Source: Bowmanella denitrificans (GTDB lineage Bacteria > Pseudomonadota > Gammaproteobacteria > Enterobacterales > Alteromonadaceae). Taken from it: 64,000 nt of DNA. The stretch covers positions 186,001 through 250,000 of the forward strand of contig NZ_BAAAEI010000010.1 in assembly GCF_039522935.1 (NCBI RefSeq). The letters run 5' to 3'. Positions 8,695 to 16,826 of this stretch are shown piece after piece (the first letter of the stretch is position 1; each line of letters begins with the position of its first letter). The translations under genes were made by a program, and so were the position numbers. The notes under the pieces are model-generated. The model was not told the origin of the DNA. It saw nothing but the letters and a program-made list of their open reading frames with translations, and did not search any database.

Positions 8695-9546
8695 TTGCAG
8701 GACATTCAAATTAACCTTAAACACCTGACATTGTCGGCCCTGCGATTTGGCAATCCTGATGGACCCAAAGTACTGGCATTACATGGCTGGCTGGACAATG
8801 CTGCCAGTTTTGTTCCGATGGCGGAATATTTACCAGACTGGGATGTCGTGGCGGTTGATTTAACTGGACATGGACACTCCGCGCATCGAAGCGCCGATGC
8901 GCACTATCATTTTCTGGACTGGGTGCAGGATATCAGGGAATTGCTGAATGTATTAGGCTGGCAACAATGTCACCTGCTTGGACATTCATTGGGAGGCATT
9001 CTGTCTTCCGTTTATGCCGCCACTTTTCCGGAACAGATAATCTCTGTGGTGATGATCGAAGCATTCGGTCCTTTGACTAAAGAAGCAGCAACCAGTGCGG
9101 AACAGTTAAGGGAATCCGTTGTAAGTCGTCTTGCCATCGATGATAAGACGGCTCGTCATCCCCCCAGTTTTGCTAAAGCTGTGACAGCCAGATTGTTGGC
9201 TGGCGATCTCAAAAAGACATCCGCCACTTTGCTGGTTGAGCGTAATTTACGTCAACTGGGGCAGGAGTGGGAATGGCGCACGGACCGGCGTTTGCGCACC
9301 GTCTCATCTTTGCGTCTTACCGAACCTCAGGCAGAAGCGTTTCTTATGGCAATAACCTGCCCGATCTTGGCAATAACCGGAAACAAAGGATTTGAAAAAG
9401 TGCGAGGGAATGTGCAGCGACGCAAGGCCTTGATTGCAGATTTGAGTTTGGCTCAAGCCGAAGGGGGGCATCACCTGCATATGGATAATCCGGGTGACGT
9501 TGCAAAGCATATTCGCAGCTTTTGGCAGCAGGTAGACAAACTTTAA
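8695..9546 (+). CDS. Alpha/beta hydrolase
   Basis: A 283-residue alpha/beta-hydrolase fold protein. It begins at a TTG (8695); an in-frame ATG at 8680 is followed by a stop, and GGAG at 8682-8685 sits nine bases upstream of the TTG. The oxyanion-hole region is LHGWLDNAASF, the nucleophile elbow is LLGHSLGGILSS (Ser near residue 101), and the distal His is in EGGHHLHMDNP. It looks like the serine hydrolase-like/MEST group of small-molecule esterases. It lies directly upstream of fadD, with 116 bases between, so a link to acyl-ester or fatty-acid turnover is possible but only inferred. Confidence 0.85.
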   Translation: MQDIQINLKHLTLSALRFGNPDGPKVLALHGWLDNAASFVPMAEYLPDWDVVAVDLTGHGHSAHRSADAHYHFLDWVQDIRELLNVLGWQQCHLLGHSLGGILSSVYAATFPEQIISVVMIEAFGPLTKEAATSAEQLRESVVSRLAIDDKTARHPPSFAKAVTARLLAGDLKKTSATLLVERNLRQLGQEWEWRTDRRLRTVSSLRLTEPQAEAFLMAITCPILAITGNKGFEKVRGNVQRRKALIADLSLAQAEGGHHLHMDNPGDVAKHIRSFWQQVDKL

Positions 9547-9662
9547 CCGCAACTTTTCTGATTTATCTTTTTCCGGGCTTTGGCTACTATTGGGGCTGCG
9601 CCGTTTGCCGGGCAATCCCCGGCCATGAAGATAATAAGTAAAAAAATGCCACAGGAGGCAAT

Positions 9663-11318
9663 GTGGAAAAGATTTGGCTAGAACATTACCCTGATAATAT
9701 CCCTACAGATATTGACGCAGACCACTACGCGTCGTTGGTGGATATATTCGAACAATCTGTGCAGAAATACGCTGACCGTGTTGCCTTTATTAATATGGGT
9801 GCACAGATGACATTTAAAGAGCTGGATCAGTATTCCAGGCAGTTTGCCGCCTATCTACAGCAACAAGGGTTAAAGCAGGGCGATGCTGTCGCTATCATGA
9901 TGCCTAACTTGCTGCAAAACCCTGTGACTATTTTCGGTGTGCTGCGCGCTGGTTTAACGGTCGTTAATGTTAACCCTCTGTATACGGCCAGAGAGTTAAA
10001 GCACCAATTAAATGATTCCAATGCCAAAGCCATAATCATTGTTGAAAATTTTGCCCACACCCTGGATAAAGTAATAAAGGATACGCAAGTCAGTCAGGTG
10101 TACCTGACGCGCCTGGGAGACATGTTACCAGCGCCCAAGCGCTGGATAGTCAATCTGGTGGTGAAACACATCAAGAAAATGGTACCAGCCTTTTCACTGC
10201 CGGGCAGTCGCAGCCTGATGGAGGCAATTAACAGCGGTAAGAACATGAGCTACCAACGTCCTGAGGTGAAAGGCTCAGATATTGCGTTTTTGCAATACAC
10301 TGGCGGTACTACAGGCGTATCAAAAGGGGCCATGCTTACTCACCGGAATCTGGTGGCGAATTTGCAACAGATTTCCGTGATCCTTGAACCTGTAATAGAA
10401 CCTGGGCAGGAATTGGTGGTAACAGCCTTGCCGCTTTACCACATCTTTGCTTTGGTGGCTAACTGTCTGACTTTCGTTAAGTACGGTTGCCGTAACCTGT
10501 TAATAACTAATCCCAGGGACATGCCAGGCTTTGTTAAAGAACTGGGAAAGTATCCTTTTACCGTGCTAACCGGCGTTAATACCTTGTTTAATGGCTTGCT
10601 GAACACGCCAGGATTTAAGGAACTGGATTTTTCCAATTTTAAGTTTGCACTTGGAGGCGGCATGGCCGTGCAGCGTCCGGTTGCGGAGCGCTGGGCCAAA
10701 GTGACCGGGCATGTGCTATTGGAAGGTTATGGACTGACTGAATGTTCACCTGTGGTCAGTATTAATTATCCAACTATCACGGATGAATATAACGGTTCCA
10801 TAGGGATGCCTGTGCCTTCCACGGAAATCAGGTTGCTTGATGACAGTGGTAATGAAGTGGCTGTTGGCGAACCTGGTGAAATGCATGTACGCGGTCCTCA
10901 GGTCATGAAAGGCTATCTGAATCGTGACGAGGCAACCAGCGAAGTGCTAAACGATGGTTGGCTGGCCACTGGTGATATTGCCAAAGTGGATGAGCTGGGA
11001 CGCTTTTATATCGTTGATCGTAAGAAAGACATGATTCTGGTATCCGGCTTCAACGTATTCCCCAATGAAATAGAGGAAGTGGCGGCCATGCACGATGGTG
11101 TGGCAGAAGTCGCTGCCTTGGGGGTTCCCAGTGAATCAACCGGTGAGGCGGTTAAACTGTTTGTAGTGAAAAAGGACCCCGCACTGACTGAAGATGAACT
11201 GATAGCCCATTGCCGTAAGCATTTGACCAATTACAAAGTGCCACGTCAGGTAGAGTTTCGTACCGAGTTACCTAAAACCAACGTGGGCAAAATACTACGC
11301 CGGGAGTTAAAGGGTTAG
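9663..11318 (+). CDS. fadD: FadD, long-chain fatty acyl-CoA ligase
   Basis: A 551-residue AMP-forming acyl-CoA synthetase. A GTG at 9663 is the start: AGGAGG lies five bases upstream and the protein then begins MEKIWLEHYPDNIPTDI, close to E. coli FadD, which also uses a non-ATG start. Motifs: phosphate loop YTGGTTGVSKGAMLTHRN (~214), adenylation signature GYGLTECSPVVS (~356), FACS-type motif GWLATGDIAKVDELGRF (~438) and the C-terminal lysine region PKTNVGKILRREL. The enzyme activates imported long-chain fatty acids with ATP and CoA at the inner membrane for beta-oxidation. It lies between slp and rnd, as in E. coli. Confidence 0.96.
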   Translation: MEKIWLEHYPDNIPTDIDADHYASLVDIFEQSVQKYADRVAFINMGAQMTFKELDQYSRQFAAYLQQQGLKQGDAVAIMMPNLLQNPVTIFGVLRAGLTVVNVNPLYTARELKHQLNDSNAKAIIIVENFAHTLDKVIKDTQVSQVYLTRLGDMLPAPKRWIVNLVVKHIKKMVPAFSLPGSRSLMEAINSGKNMSYQRPEVKGSDIAFLQYTGGTTGVSKGAMLTHRNLVANLQQISVILEPVIEPGQELVVTALPLYHIFALVANCLTFVKYGCRNLLITNPRDMPGFVKELGKYPFTVLTGVNTLFNGLLNTPGFKELDFSNFKFALGGGMAVQRPVAERWAKVTGHVLLEGYGLTECSPVVSINYPTITDEYNGSIGMPVPSTEIRLLDDSGNEVAVGEPGEMHVRGPQVMKGYLNRDEATSEVLNDGWLATGDIAKVDELGRFYIVDRKKDMILVSGFNVFPNEIEEVAAMHDGVAEVAALGVPSESTGEAVKLFVVKKDPALTEDELIAHCRKHLTNYKVPRQVEFRTELPKTNVGKILRRELKG

Positions 11319-11331
11319 CATCCTCGATACT

Positions 11332-11363
11332 AACGCCGCTCTGTGACAGGATGGCGGCGTTTT
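11332..11363 (+). terminator. Probable terminator after fadD
   Basis: An 8-bp stem AACGCCGC (11332-11339) / GCGGCGTT (11354-11361) with a 14-base loop, ending in TTTT. The U tract is short, so termination may be partial. It lies 13 bases after the fadD stop. Confidence 0.6.
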
Positions 11364-11411
11364 CCACCCTAAGATTGTTGTGAACCCTAACTAAGGCACC
11401 GCATTTTTCTG

Positions 11412-12548
11412 ATGAAATATCAAATGATTACCGAAACAGGGCAGTTGGCATCCTATTGCCAGCAAGCCTCCGGCAAGTCATATATTGCTGTTGATACCGA
11501 ATTTGTTCGTACCCGCACTCTCTACCCTCAGTTGGGATTAATTCAGCTCTATGACGGAGAACAATTAGCCCTTGTTGATCCGCTCGCTGTCGATGATTTA
11601 TCCGCCCTGGTTCAATTACTGACGGATGAACGGGTGATTAAGGTACTGCATTCCTGCTCTGAGGATCTGGAGACCTTCTGGACCGCCATGAAGGTGGTAC
11701 CAACGCCACTATTTGATACTCAGTTTGCTGCTGGATTGCTGAATATGGGGCCATCCCTGGGCTACGCTAAGCTGGTGGAACAACGTTTGGGGATCAGTTT
11801 AGACAAGGGTGAGTCCCGAACAGACTGGCTGGCCAGACCTCTGAGCGAACAGCAACTGGATTACGCCGCCAATGACGTTTTTCATTTATATGCGTTGTAT
11901 CCGCAGTTGGCCAATGAGATCGAAGCGCTGGGCCGTACTCAATGGGTGTTTGATGAAATGCAGCAACTGGCCGAAAAAAAGCGTCGTGAGTTGCCGGATG
12001 ACTATGTATATCTGACCATAAAGAATAACTGGCAGATAAAAGGTAAGGCTTTGTTAGTGCTCAAGGAACTGGCTAAGTGGCGGATTCAGAAGGCTCGTAG
12101 CAAAAACCTGGCCTTAAATTTTGTCTTCAAAGAGCAATATCTACTGGAATTGGCCAAACGCCAGCCGATGCAACGCAATGCGTTGTTTGCCATATCCGGT
12201 ATGCCGCCACAAGATGTACGTCGCCATGGCGATGAGCTATTGGCGATTATGAACGCATGCATGGATGTACCTCCCGAACATTTCCCACCTAAGATAGAGC
12301 GTCTGGTGGATTTTTCCGCCTACAAGAAAGTGTCTCAAGCACTCAGACAGCTTTGTGAAGAGGTGTCGCAGGGGCTCAACATTCCGGTTGAGTTGCTTGG
12401 TTCAAAAAAACAGATCAATCAATTGCTAAAATGGCTGTGGTTCAGTCTGGATGAAGGTAAACTGGCAGACCTGAAACCTGATTTAATCTGTGGTTGGCGG
12501 CAACCTTTGTTGCAAGAAGGGATTCAGCGTATCTTAGGTAAAGACTGA
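11412..12548 (+). CDS. rnd: Ribonuclease D
   Basis: A 378-residue 3'-5' exoribonuclease of the DEDDy family. Exo I is VDTEFVRTRTLYPQLGLIQL, Exo II is VLHSCSEDLETF, and Exo III is QQLDYAANDVFHLYALY, which carries the catalytic Tyr/Asp pattern. A helical HRDC region follows (from about residue 210). RNase D trims 3' ends of tRNA precursors and other stable RNAs. The gene follows fadD as in E. coli; length is close to the E. coli enzyme (375). It has its own short upstream gap after a probable terminator, so it may have its own promoter. Confidence 0.95.
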   Translation: MKYQMITETGQLASYCQQASGKSYIAVDTEFVRTRTLYPQLGLIQLYDGEQLALVDPLAVDDLSALVQLLTDERVIKVLHSCSEDLETFWTAMKVVPTPLFDTQFAAGLLNMGPSLGYAKLVEQRLGISLDKGESRTDWLARPLSEQQLDYAANDVFHLYALYPQLANEIEALGRTQWVFDEMQQLAEKKRRELPDDYVYLTIKNNWQIKGKALLVLKELAKWRIQKARSKNLALNFVFKEQYLLELAKRQPMQRNALFAISGMPPQDVRRHGDELLAIMNACMDVPPEHFPPKIERLVDFSAYKKVSQALRQLCEEVSQGLNIPVELLGSKKQINQLLKWLWFSLDEGKLADLKPDLICGWRQPLLQEGIQRILGKD

Positions 12549-12602
12549 GAATGCTGACACAAACCTGCCCCAATCACTCTCATGGGAGTCCGAGCAGTCG
12601 CC

Positions 12603-12896
12603 ATGTTGTGCGCTATTTATAAAAGTAGTAAGAAAGACGAAACCTATCTTTTCGTACCCAAACGCGATGATTTTTCTGATGTACCACAAGCGCTTATGCA
12701 GCATTTCGGTACCCCTTCTCTGGTGATGGTAATGGCCATTAAGCCCGATAGTAAACTTGCCATCGGTGATGCCGCGAAAGTCTGTCAGGCTATGCAGGAA
12801 CAAGGTTTCTACCTGCAGTTGCCGCCACCAAAGGAAAATCTACTGGAGACGCATCGTCGTCAACTTCATCAAACAAAGGAGCAGGATGATGTTTAG
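12603..12896 (+). CDS. ycgL: YcgL domain protein
   Basis: A 97-residue protein from the ATG at 12603 (MLCAIYKSSKKDETYLFV), which matches the usual YcgL N-terminus; an in-frame ATG at 12582 is a possible longer start. The C-terminal GFYLQLPPPKENLL is the family hallmark. YcgL proteins are small cytoplasmic proteins of unknown function, widespread in gammaproteobacteria. In E. coli the gene is next to ycgM and ycgN, and the same group is found here with a lytic transglycosylase inserted. The 3' end overlaps the next gene by eight bases. Confidence 0.9.
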   Translation: MLCAIYKSSKKDETYLFVPKRDDFSDVPQALMQHFGTPSLVMVMAIKPDSKLAIGDAAKVCQAMQEQGFYLQLPPPKENLLETHRRQLHQTKEQDDV

Positions 12897-13887
12897 ACCT
12901 ATATCTGCTGCACTATTATTATTCTGCAGTCTGGGAGCCGTTGCGAAACCCGACTTTAATCAGTATGTACAAAATATTAAAGCAGAAGCACTGCAACAGG
13001 GCTTCAGCCAGGCCTTAGTTGACCAGGCCTTTGCCGATGTTGAATTTTATGAAAGAGCCGTCAGTTCTGATAAGAATCAACCTGAATTTAAGCTGACATT
13101 GGACAAGTATCTGGCCAGCCGGGTACCTGACTGGAAGGTTAAGCAGGCGGTAGAGAAATACAAAGAAAATAAAGAAGTGCTTGAAGCGGTGGGGCGTAAG
13201 TTTGGTGTACAACCTCGGTTTATAGTGGCCTTGTGGGGGAATGAAAGCAATTTCGGCCGTATACAAGGGAAATTTCCGGTCATCTCGGCCCTGACGACCC
13301 TGGCGTATGAAGGGCGCCGTGAAGCCCTGTTTAAGCGTCAGTTATTTGCAGCCCTGACTATCCTTCAGGAAGGGCATATTGATAAATCAGGTTTTGTTGG
13401 TTCCTGGGCCGGAGCAATGGGGCAAAGTCAGTTTATGCCCAGTTCGTTTTTAGCGTACGCCTATGATTTTGACGGCGATGGTAAAAAAGACATTTGGTCC
13501 AATCAGGCCGATGTCTTTGCGTCGATTGCCAATTACCTGAAGACAGTTGGCTGGGATGACAGTCAGACATGGGGACGCCAGGTGACGATCCCGGCTGATT
13601 TTGATACTAAGCTCAGTGGGCTGGATAAAGATAAAATGAAATCACTGAGTGAATGGCAGGCGTTAGGGGTAAGACGCTATGACGGCTCCGATTTGCCGGC
13701 GCGGAACCTGCGCGCCAGTCTGGTAATGCCGGATGATGCCAAAGGGCGTATTTATCTGGTATACGATAATTTCCATACCTTGATGAATTGGAATCGCTCC
13801 ACCTATTTTGGTAGTGCGGTGGGATATTTGTCAGATCGAATCAAAGCTGAATTGCGAGATAATGATGTATCAGCACCTGGACAATAA
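12889..13887 (+). CDS. MltB-family lytic murein transglycosylase
   Basis: A 332-residue secreted enzyme. ATG 12889 has AGGAG seven bases upstream; the adjacent ATG at 12886 is the alternative. A signal peptide MFRPISAALLLFCSLGAVA is followed by the family-3 lytic transglycosylase domain. The catalytic Glu lies in LWGNESNFGRIQGKFPV, and GAMGQSQFMPSSFLAYAYDF and GDGKKDIWSNQADVFASIANY are typical. There is no lipobox, so it is periplasmic and soluble, unlike E. coli MltB. It cleaves peptidoglycan glycan strands to 1,6-anhydro-MurNAc ends. The gene overlaps ycgL at its start and the FAH gene at its end. Confidence 0.93.
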   Translation: MFRPISAALLLFCSLGAVAKPDFNQYVQNIKAEALQQGFSQALVDQAFADVEFYERAVSSDKNQPEFKLTLDKYLASRVPDWKVKQAVEKYKENKEVLEAVGRKFGVQPRFIVALWGNESNFGRIQGKFPVISALTTLAYEGRREALFKRQLFAALTILQEGHIDKSGFVGSWAGAMGQSQFMPSSFLAYAYDFDGDGKKDIWSNQADVFASIANYLKTVGWDDSQTWGRQVTIPADFDTKLSGLDKDKMKSLSEWQALGVRRYDGSDLPARNLRASLVMPDDAKGRIYLVYDNFHTLMNWNRSTYFGSAVGYLSDRIKAELRDNDVSAPGQ

Positions 13888-14533
13888 AGGCAATGTTATT
13901 GGCCTGCCTGCAGGCAAGACCGTATGTGTGGGGCGCAATTACCTTGACCATATACAAGAACTGAACAATGAAGTACCGGAACAGCCGCTGCTGTTTATCA
14001 AGCCATCAACCGCCCTGGTGACATTTGCCGGTGAGATCCGAATCCCTAGCGATTTGGGGGCTTGTCACAACGAGCTGGAAATTGCTGTGCTGATAGGGCA
14101 GACCTTGAGTCATGTTGCCCCAGAGCAGGCTATGCAGGCCGTGTGGGGTTATGGACTGGGGCTGGATCTGACCCTGCGTGATGTGCAGGACAAGATGAAA
14201 GCCAAGGGGCAACCCTGGGAGCGGGCCAAAGCCTTTGATGGCAGCTGTCCGCTCAGCGGCTTTGTGCCTGCCATTGAAGTGCAAGAGCCGCAACATCTAA
14301 GCTTTAATTTGTGGGTGAATGAACAGGTTCGTCAGCAAGGCAATGCAGCATTGATGATCCACAACATGGCGGCGCTTATCAGTGAAATCTCCAGGTGTTT
14401 TACCTTGCTGCCGGGCGATGTGGTGTTAACCGGGACCCCTAAAGGGGTAGGGCCCTTACTTCCAGAGGATAGTCTTAAAGCTGAACTGTGCGGGTATCTG
14501 CAGGTTGATGCACAAGTGAGGGGCGTTTGTTAG
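13865..14533 (+). CDS. ycgM: Fumarylacetoacetate hydrolase family protein (YcgM)
   Basis: A 222-residue FAH-fold enzyme starting MYQHLDNKGNVIGLPAG at 13865 (ATG 13862 is also possible), inside the end of the preceding gene. Conserved segments are VCVGRNYLDHIQE, FIKPSTAL, the metal-binding HNELEIAVLIG, and VVLTGTPKGVGPL. FAH-family proteins of this size act as acylpyruvases or oxaloacetate tautomerases/decarboxylases; E. coli YcgM is of this kind. The exact substrate here is not determined by the sequence. Translational overlap with the genes on both sides supports co-expression with ycgN. Confidence 0.9.
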   Translation: MYQHLDNKGNVIGLPAGKTVCVGRNYLDHIQELNNEVPEQPLLFIKPSTALVTFAGEIRIPSDLGACHNELEIAVLIGQTLSHVAPEQAMQAVWGYGLGLDLTLRDVQDKMKAKGQPWERAKAFDGSCPLSGFVPAIEVQEPQHLSFNLWVNEQVRQQGNAALMIHNMAALISEISRCFTLLPGDVVLTGTPKGVGPLLPEDSLKAELCGYLQVDAQVRGVC

Positions 14534-15021
14534 CCGATAAATTCTGGGAGCAAAAGCCTCTCGAACAGATGAATGATATTGAGTGGGAAGCCTTGTGCGA
14601 TGGCTGTGGCAAGTGTTGCCTGCATAAAGTCATTGAGGATGAAGAAGGTGATGGCATGGCAACCGATGAGCTGCGTCCGGGAGAAGAGGTCCAGTATACT
14701 AATGTCGTTTGTCATCTTCTCAATACTAAGCGTTGTGAATGCACTCAGTATCAACAACGGACCATGCTGGTGCCGGATTGCGTTAAGTTAACCAAAGCGA
14801 ATCTGAAAGATATCTTTTTTATGCCTGCCAGTTGCAGTTACAGGCGACTTTATGAAGGGCGTGGTTTACCTTCCTGGCATCCACTTCTGCATAAAGGGAA
14901 GAAATCGGCTATGCATAAAGCCGGTATGTCTGTACGTGGTAAAACCGTGTCGGATGAAGGTATTTCGGTGGATGACCTGGAAGATTATATTGTTGTCTGG
15001 CCACTGCAGGATCTTGATTAG
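14527..15021 (+). CDS. ycgN: YcgN family cysteine-cluster protein (UPF0260)
   Basis: A 164-residue protein from a TTG at 14527, overlapping the ycgM stop by seven bases, with AGGGG just upstream. The TTG start gives ADKFWEQKPLEQMNDIEW, which aligns with the E. coli N-terminus (FWQSKTLDQM). Cys-rich CDGCGKCCLHK (~residues 22-32) and later LNTKRCECTQY and PDCVKL are the CxxCxxCC-type metal-binding cysteines of this family. The function is unknown. It ends the ycgL-ycgN run and is followed by a strong bidirectional terminator. Confidence 0.92.
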   Translation: MLADKFWEQKPLEQMNDIEWEALCDGCGKCCLHKVIEDEEGDGMATDELRPGEEVQYTNVVCHLLNTKRCECTQYQQRTMLVPDCVKLTKANLKDIFFMPASCSYRRLYEGRGLPSWHPLLHKGKKSAMHKAGMSVRGKTVSDEGISVDDLEDYIVVWPLQDLD

Positions 15022-15029
15022 AGCCATAT

Positions 15030-15058
15030 AAAAAATCCCGCATCAAGCGGGATTTTTT
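15030..15058. terminator. Bidirectional terminator between convergent ycgN and the small secreted protein gene
   Basis: AAAAAATCCCGC / GCGGGATTTTTT with a 5-base loop: a 12-bp stem with a U tract on either strand, nine bases after the ycgN stop and 15 before the stop of the convergent gene. Confidence 0.92.
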
Positions 15059-15072
15059 ATTGCTGAGTAGGA

Positions 15073-15465
15073 TTAGCTGATACGATCCAGTAATTCTTTA
15101 CCGATTTCGGTGGTCAGGTGGCCATTTGCTTCGGCCCACTGCTGCAGCGCCATACCGTCTTGCTCCGCCTGGCTCAGGTCAGATTTGCTCATTTTTTTAA
15201 TCATAAAGGTACCGACTTCCGTGGCGTTATTTTCCATGGAGTAGCGAATCAGGCTGTTACCACCGCAGCTGATACCTGTGTAATAGTCACCCAAACGCAG
15301 GTTGTAGTCGTCTTGCACTTTTTTCAGCTTCTTGCGCAGCTCTGATTTGTCATCGTTTTTAACGATGGTGCAGATGTTTTGCAGATCTTCATTAATATCA
15401 GCAAAGCTTGTAGGTGCAAAAATCAGGCTGCTCAGGGTCAGGATAGCGATGGTGGTCTTTTTCAT
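15073..15465 (-). CDS. Small secreted protein, DUF3718-like
   Basis: A 130-residue protein with a signal peptide MKKTTIAILTLSSLIFAPTSFA and AGAGG eight bases upstream of the ATG. The mature part is helical and charged, with two Cys (NICTIVK and GISCGGNSL) that could form a disulfide. The pattern of an N-terminal Cys helix followed by a Cys-Gly turn recalls the DUF3718 proteins common in Shewanella and Alteromonas, but this was judged by eye. Function unknown; expected location is the periplasm. Confidence 0.7.
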   Translation of the reverse strand: MKKTTIAILTLSSLIFAPTSFADINEDLQNICTIVKNDDKSELRKKLKKVQDDYNLRLGDYYTGISCGGNSLIRYSMENNATEVGTFMIKKMSKSDLSQAEQDGMALQQWAEANGHLTTEIGKELLDRIS

Positions 15466-15630
15466 GTGAATTGCCTCTAAAGTTAAAAATTCGTTAACGG
15501 TCTTGACGGGAAGCAGTGTATGAAAATCGAACTGAGGGAAACAGCGGGTAAAATCGTACCTTAGTATATAAAGTTATACGCTATGTGAGAGGTGAGAGGT
15601 AGGTGAAACGTCAGAACTAAGCGCTGAGGA

Positions 15631-16686
15631 TCAGCGCTCTTTCACCTCGGATAGCAATGCCCTGTGCGCAGGGGCAGCGGGTTCGGTTTTTTCACCCACC
15701 AACACTGCTCCCCAGCGACGCAGCCGTTCAAAGCCCGCCAGGCAGGCCGCGACAGCCAGTAACGCAATCAGTATGCCGGTCAGACCCAAAACTTGGCGCT
15801 CGGTCATCAATGTCCAGATAAACTGGCCAACACAAAGTGTTGCCACCACCAGCAGGGTAGGTTTGCGACCAATTTTAGCTACAATAAACACCCCCAGAGG
15901 CGCTCCAAGGGCCACTACCGGAGCGGCTGCCAGCCAGTTCTCAAACACCCCAGCTTGCAAACCATCACCGATAAACAGTTTCACGGCGACACCCAGGACA
16001 GAGGTATAAGCCATAATCACAACCGACGTTGGTATGGCAATTTTTAAATCTGCCCGACACAACAGCACCAAAGCCGAATAGACTACCATATCGATTCCGA
16101 CACCGGTCACTGCTGCCACGGTGGCGCCAGACAGCAGCCCAAGCCAAAGGCCAAGACGGAAATCCCAGTTCTCATCAAATTCCGTCATACCGCTGTGTCC
16201 GGCAATTTCATTCAGACGGTACAAATGAAGCAGGCCAAAGCTGGCCCACACCACCGCAAAAACCAGTTTTATCCATAGCTCAGGGACATAAGGGGCGATG
16301 AAAAAAATCCCCAGCGGTGTCCCGACAAGTGCGCCGAGCATAGCACCTTTGAGTAAGGCCCAGGCTAAAGGTTGACGTCTGGCTAAGATAAAAATGCTGG
16401 CACTGGTCATACCGATGGATTGGATGGCGAAACTAAAATCCCTGCCCAGGCTGGCAGGAAGTTCGAATAACAAGACCAGGACAGGAAATCCCACCGTGCC
16501 GCCGCCCATTGGGGTCGAGCCGGCGGCATAACTGCCAATGGCCATCGCCAGCGCCATTGGCCAATGCTCAATGGCCTGTGGCCAAAGGGACTGACCTACC
16601 ATCAGCCACAACCATATGCCGTAAAAACCGGCCAGCCATAGCCACCAGATCCATAAAAACTGCTTTTGGGGAGACTGCAACGACAT
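15631..16686 (-). CDS. TauE/SafE family permease
   Basis: A 351-residue membrane protein with about eight or nine hydrophobic segments. The N-terminal glycine-rich GSYAAGSTPMGGGTVGFPVL and the second-half repeat GLLSGATVAAVTGVGIDM are typical of the TauE/SafE (DUF81) sulfite/sulfoacetate exporter family. Substrates are not predictable from sequence; members export sulfite, sulfoacetate or other organic anions. It is a single gene divergent from the chemosensory operon. An 8-bp hairpin (15620-15638) overlaps its stop codon but has no clear U tract, so I do not call it as a terminator. Confidence 0.88.
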   Translation of the reverse strand: MSLQSPQKQFLWIWWLWLAGFYGIWLWLMVGQSLWPQAIEHWPMALAMAIGSYAAGSTPMGGGTVGFPVLVLLFELPASLGRDFSFAIQSIGMTSASIFILARRQPLAWALLKGAMLGALVGTPLGIFFIAPYVPELWIKLVFAVVWASFGLLHLYRLNEIAGHSGMTEFDENWDFRLGLWLGLLSGATVAAVTGVGIDMVVYSALVLLCRADLKIAIPTSVVIMAYTSVLGVAVKLFIGDGLQAGVFENWLAAAPVVALGAPLGVFIVAKIGRKPTLLVVATLCVGQFIWTLMTERQVLGLTGILIALLAVAACLAGFERLRRWGAVLVGEKTEPAAPAHRALLSEVKER

Positions 16687-16826
16687 TGTGACTGACTACT
16701 GGTTGGTTTTGCGCATTCTAACAGCTGCCACAGCAGTGTGAACAACGCCCGGCCAGATAACTGGCAAATATTTAAGTTTTTGCTGTACTTACCCATGACA
16801 CCTTCATTTAAAACTAACATAGCCAA

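Noticed and set aside
16687..16826. Possible sigma-54 promoter before the hybrid kinase gene (TGGCA...TTGC)
   Set aside because: The distance between the GG and GC elements is 17 bases instead of about 10, so it does not fit.
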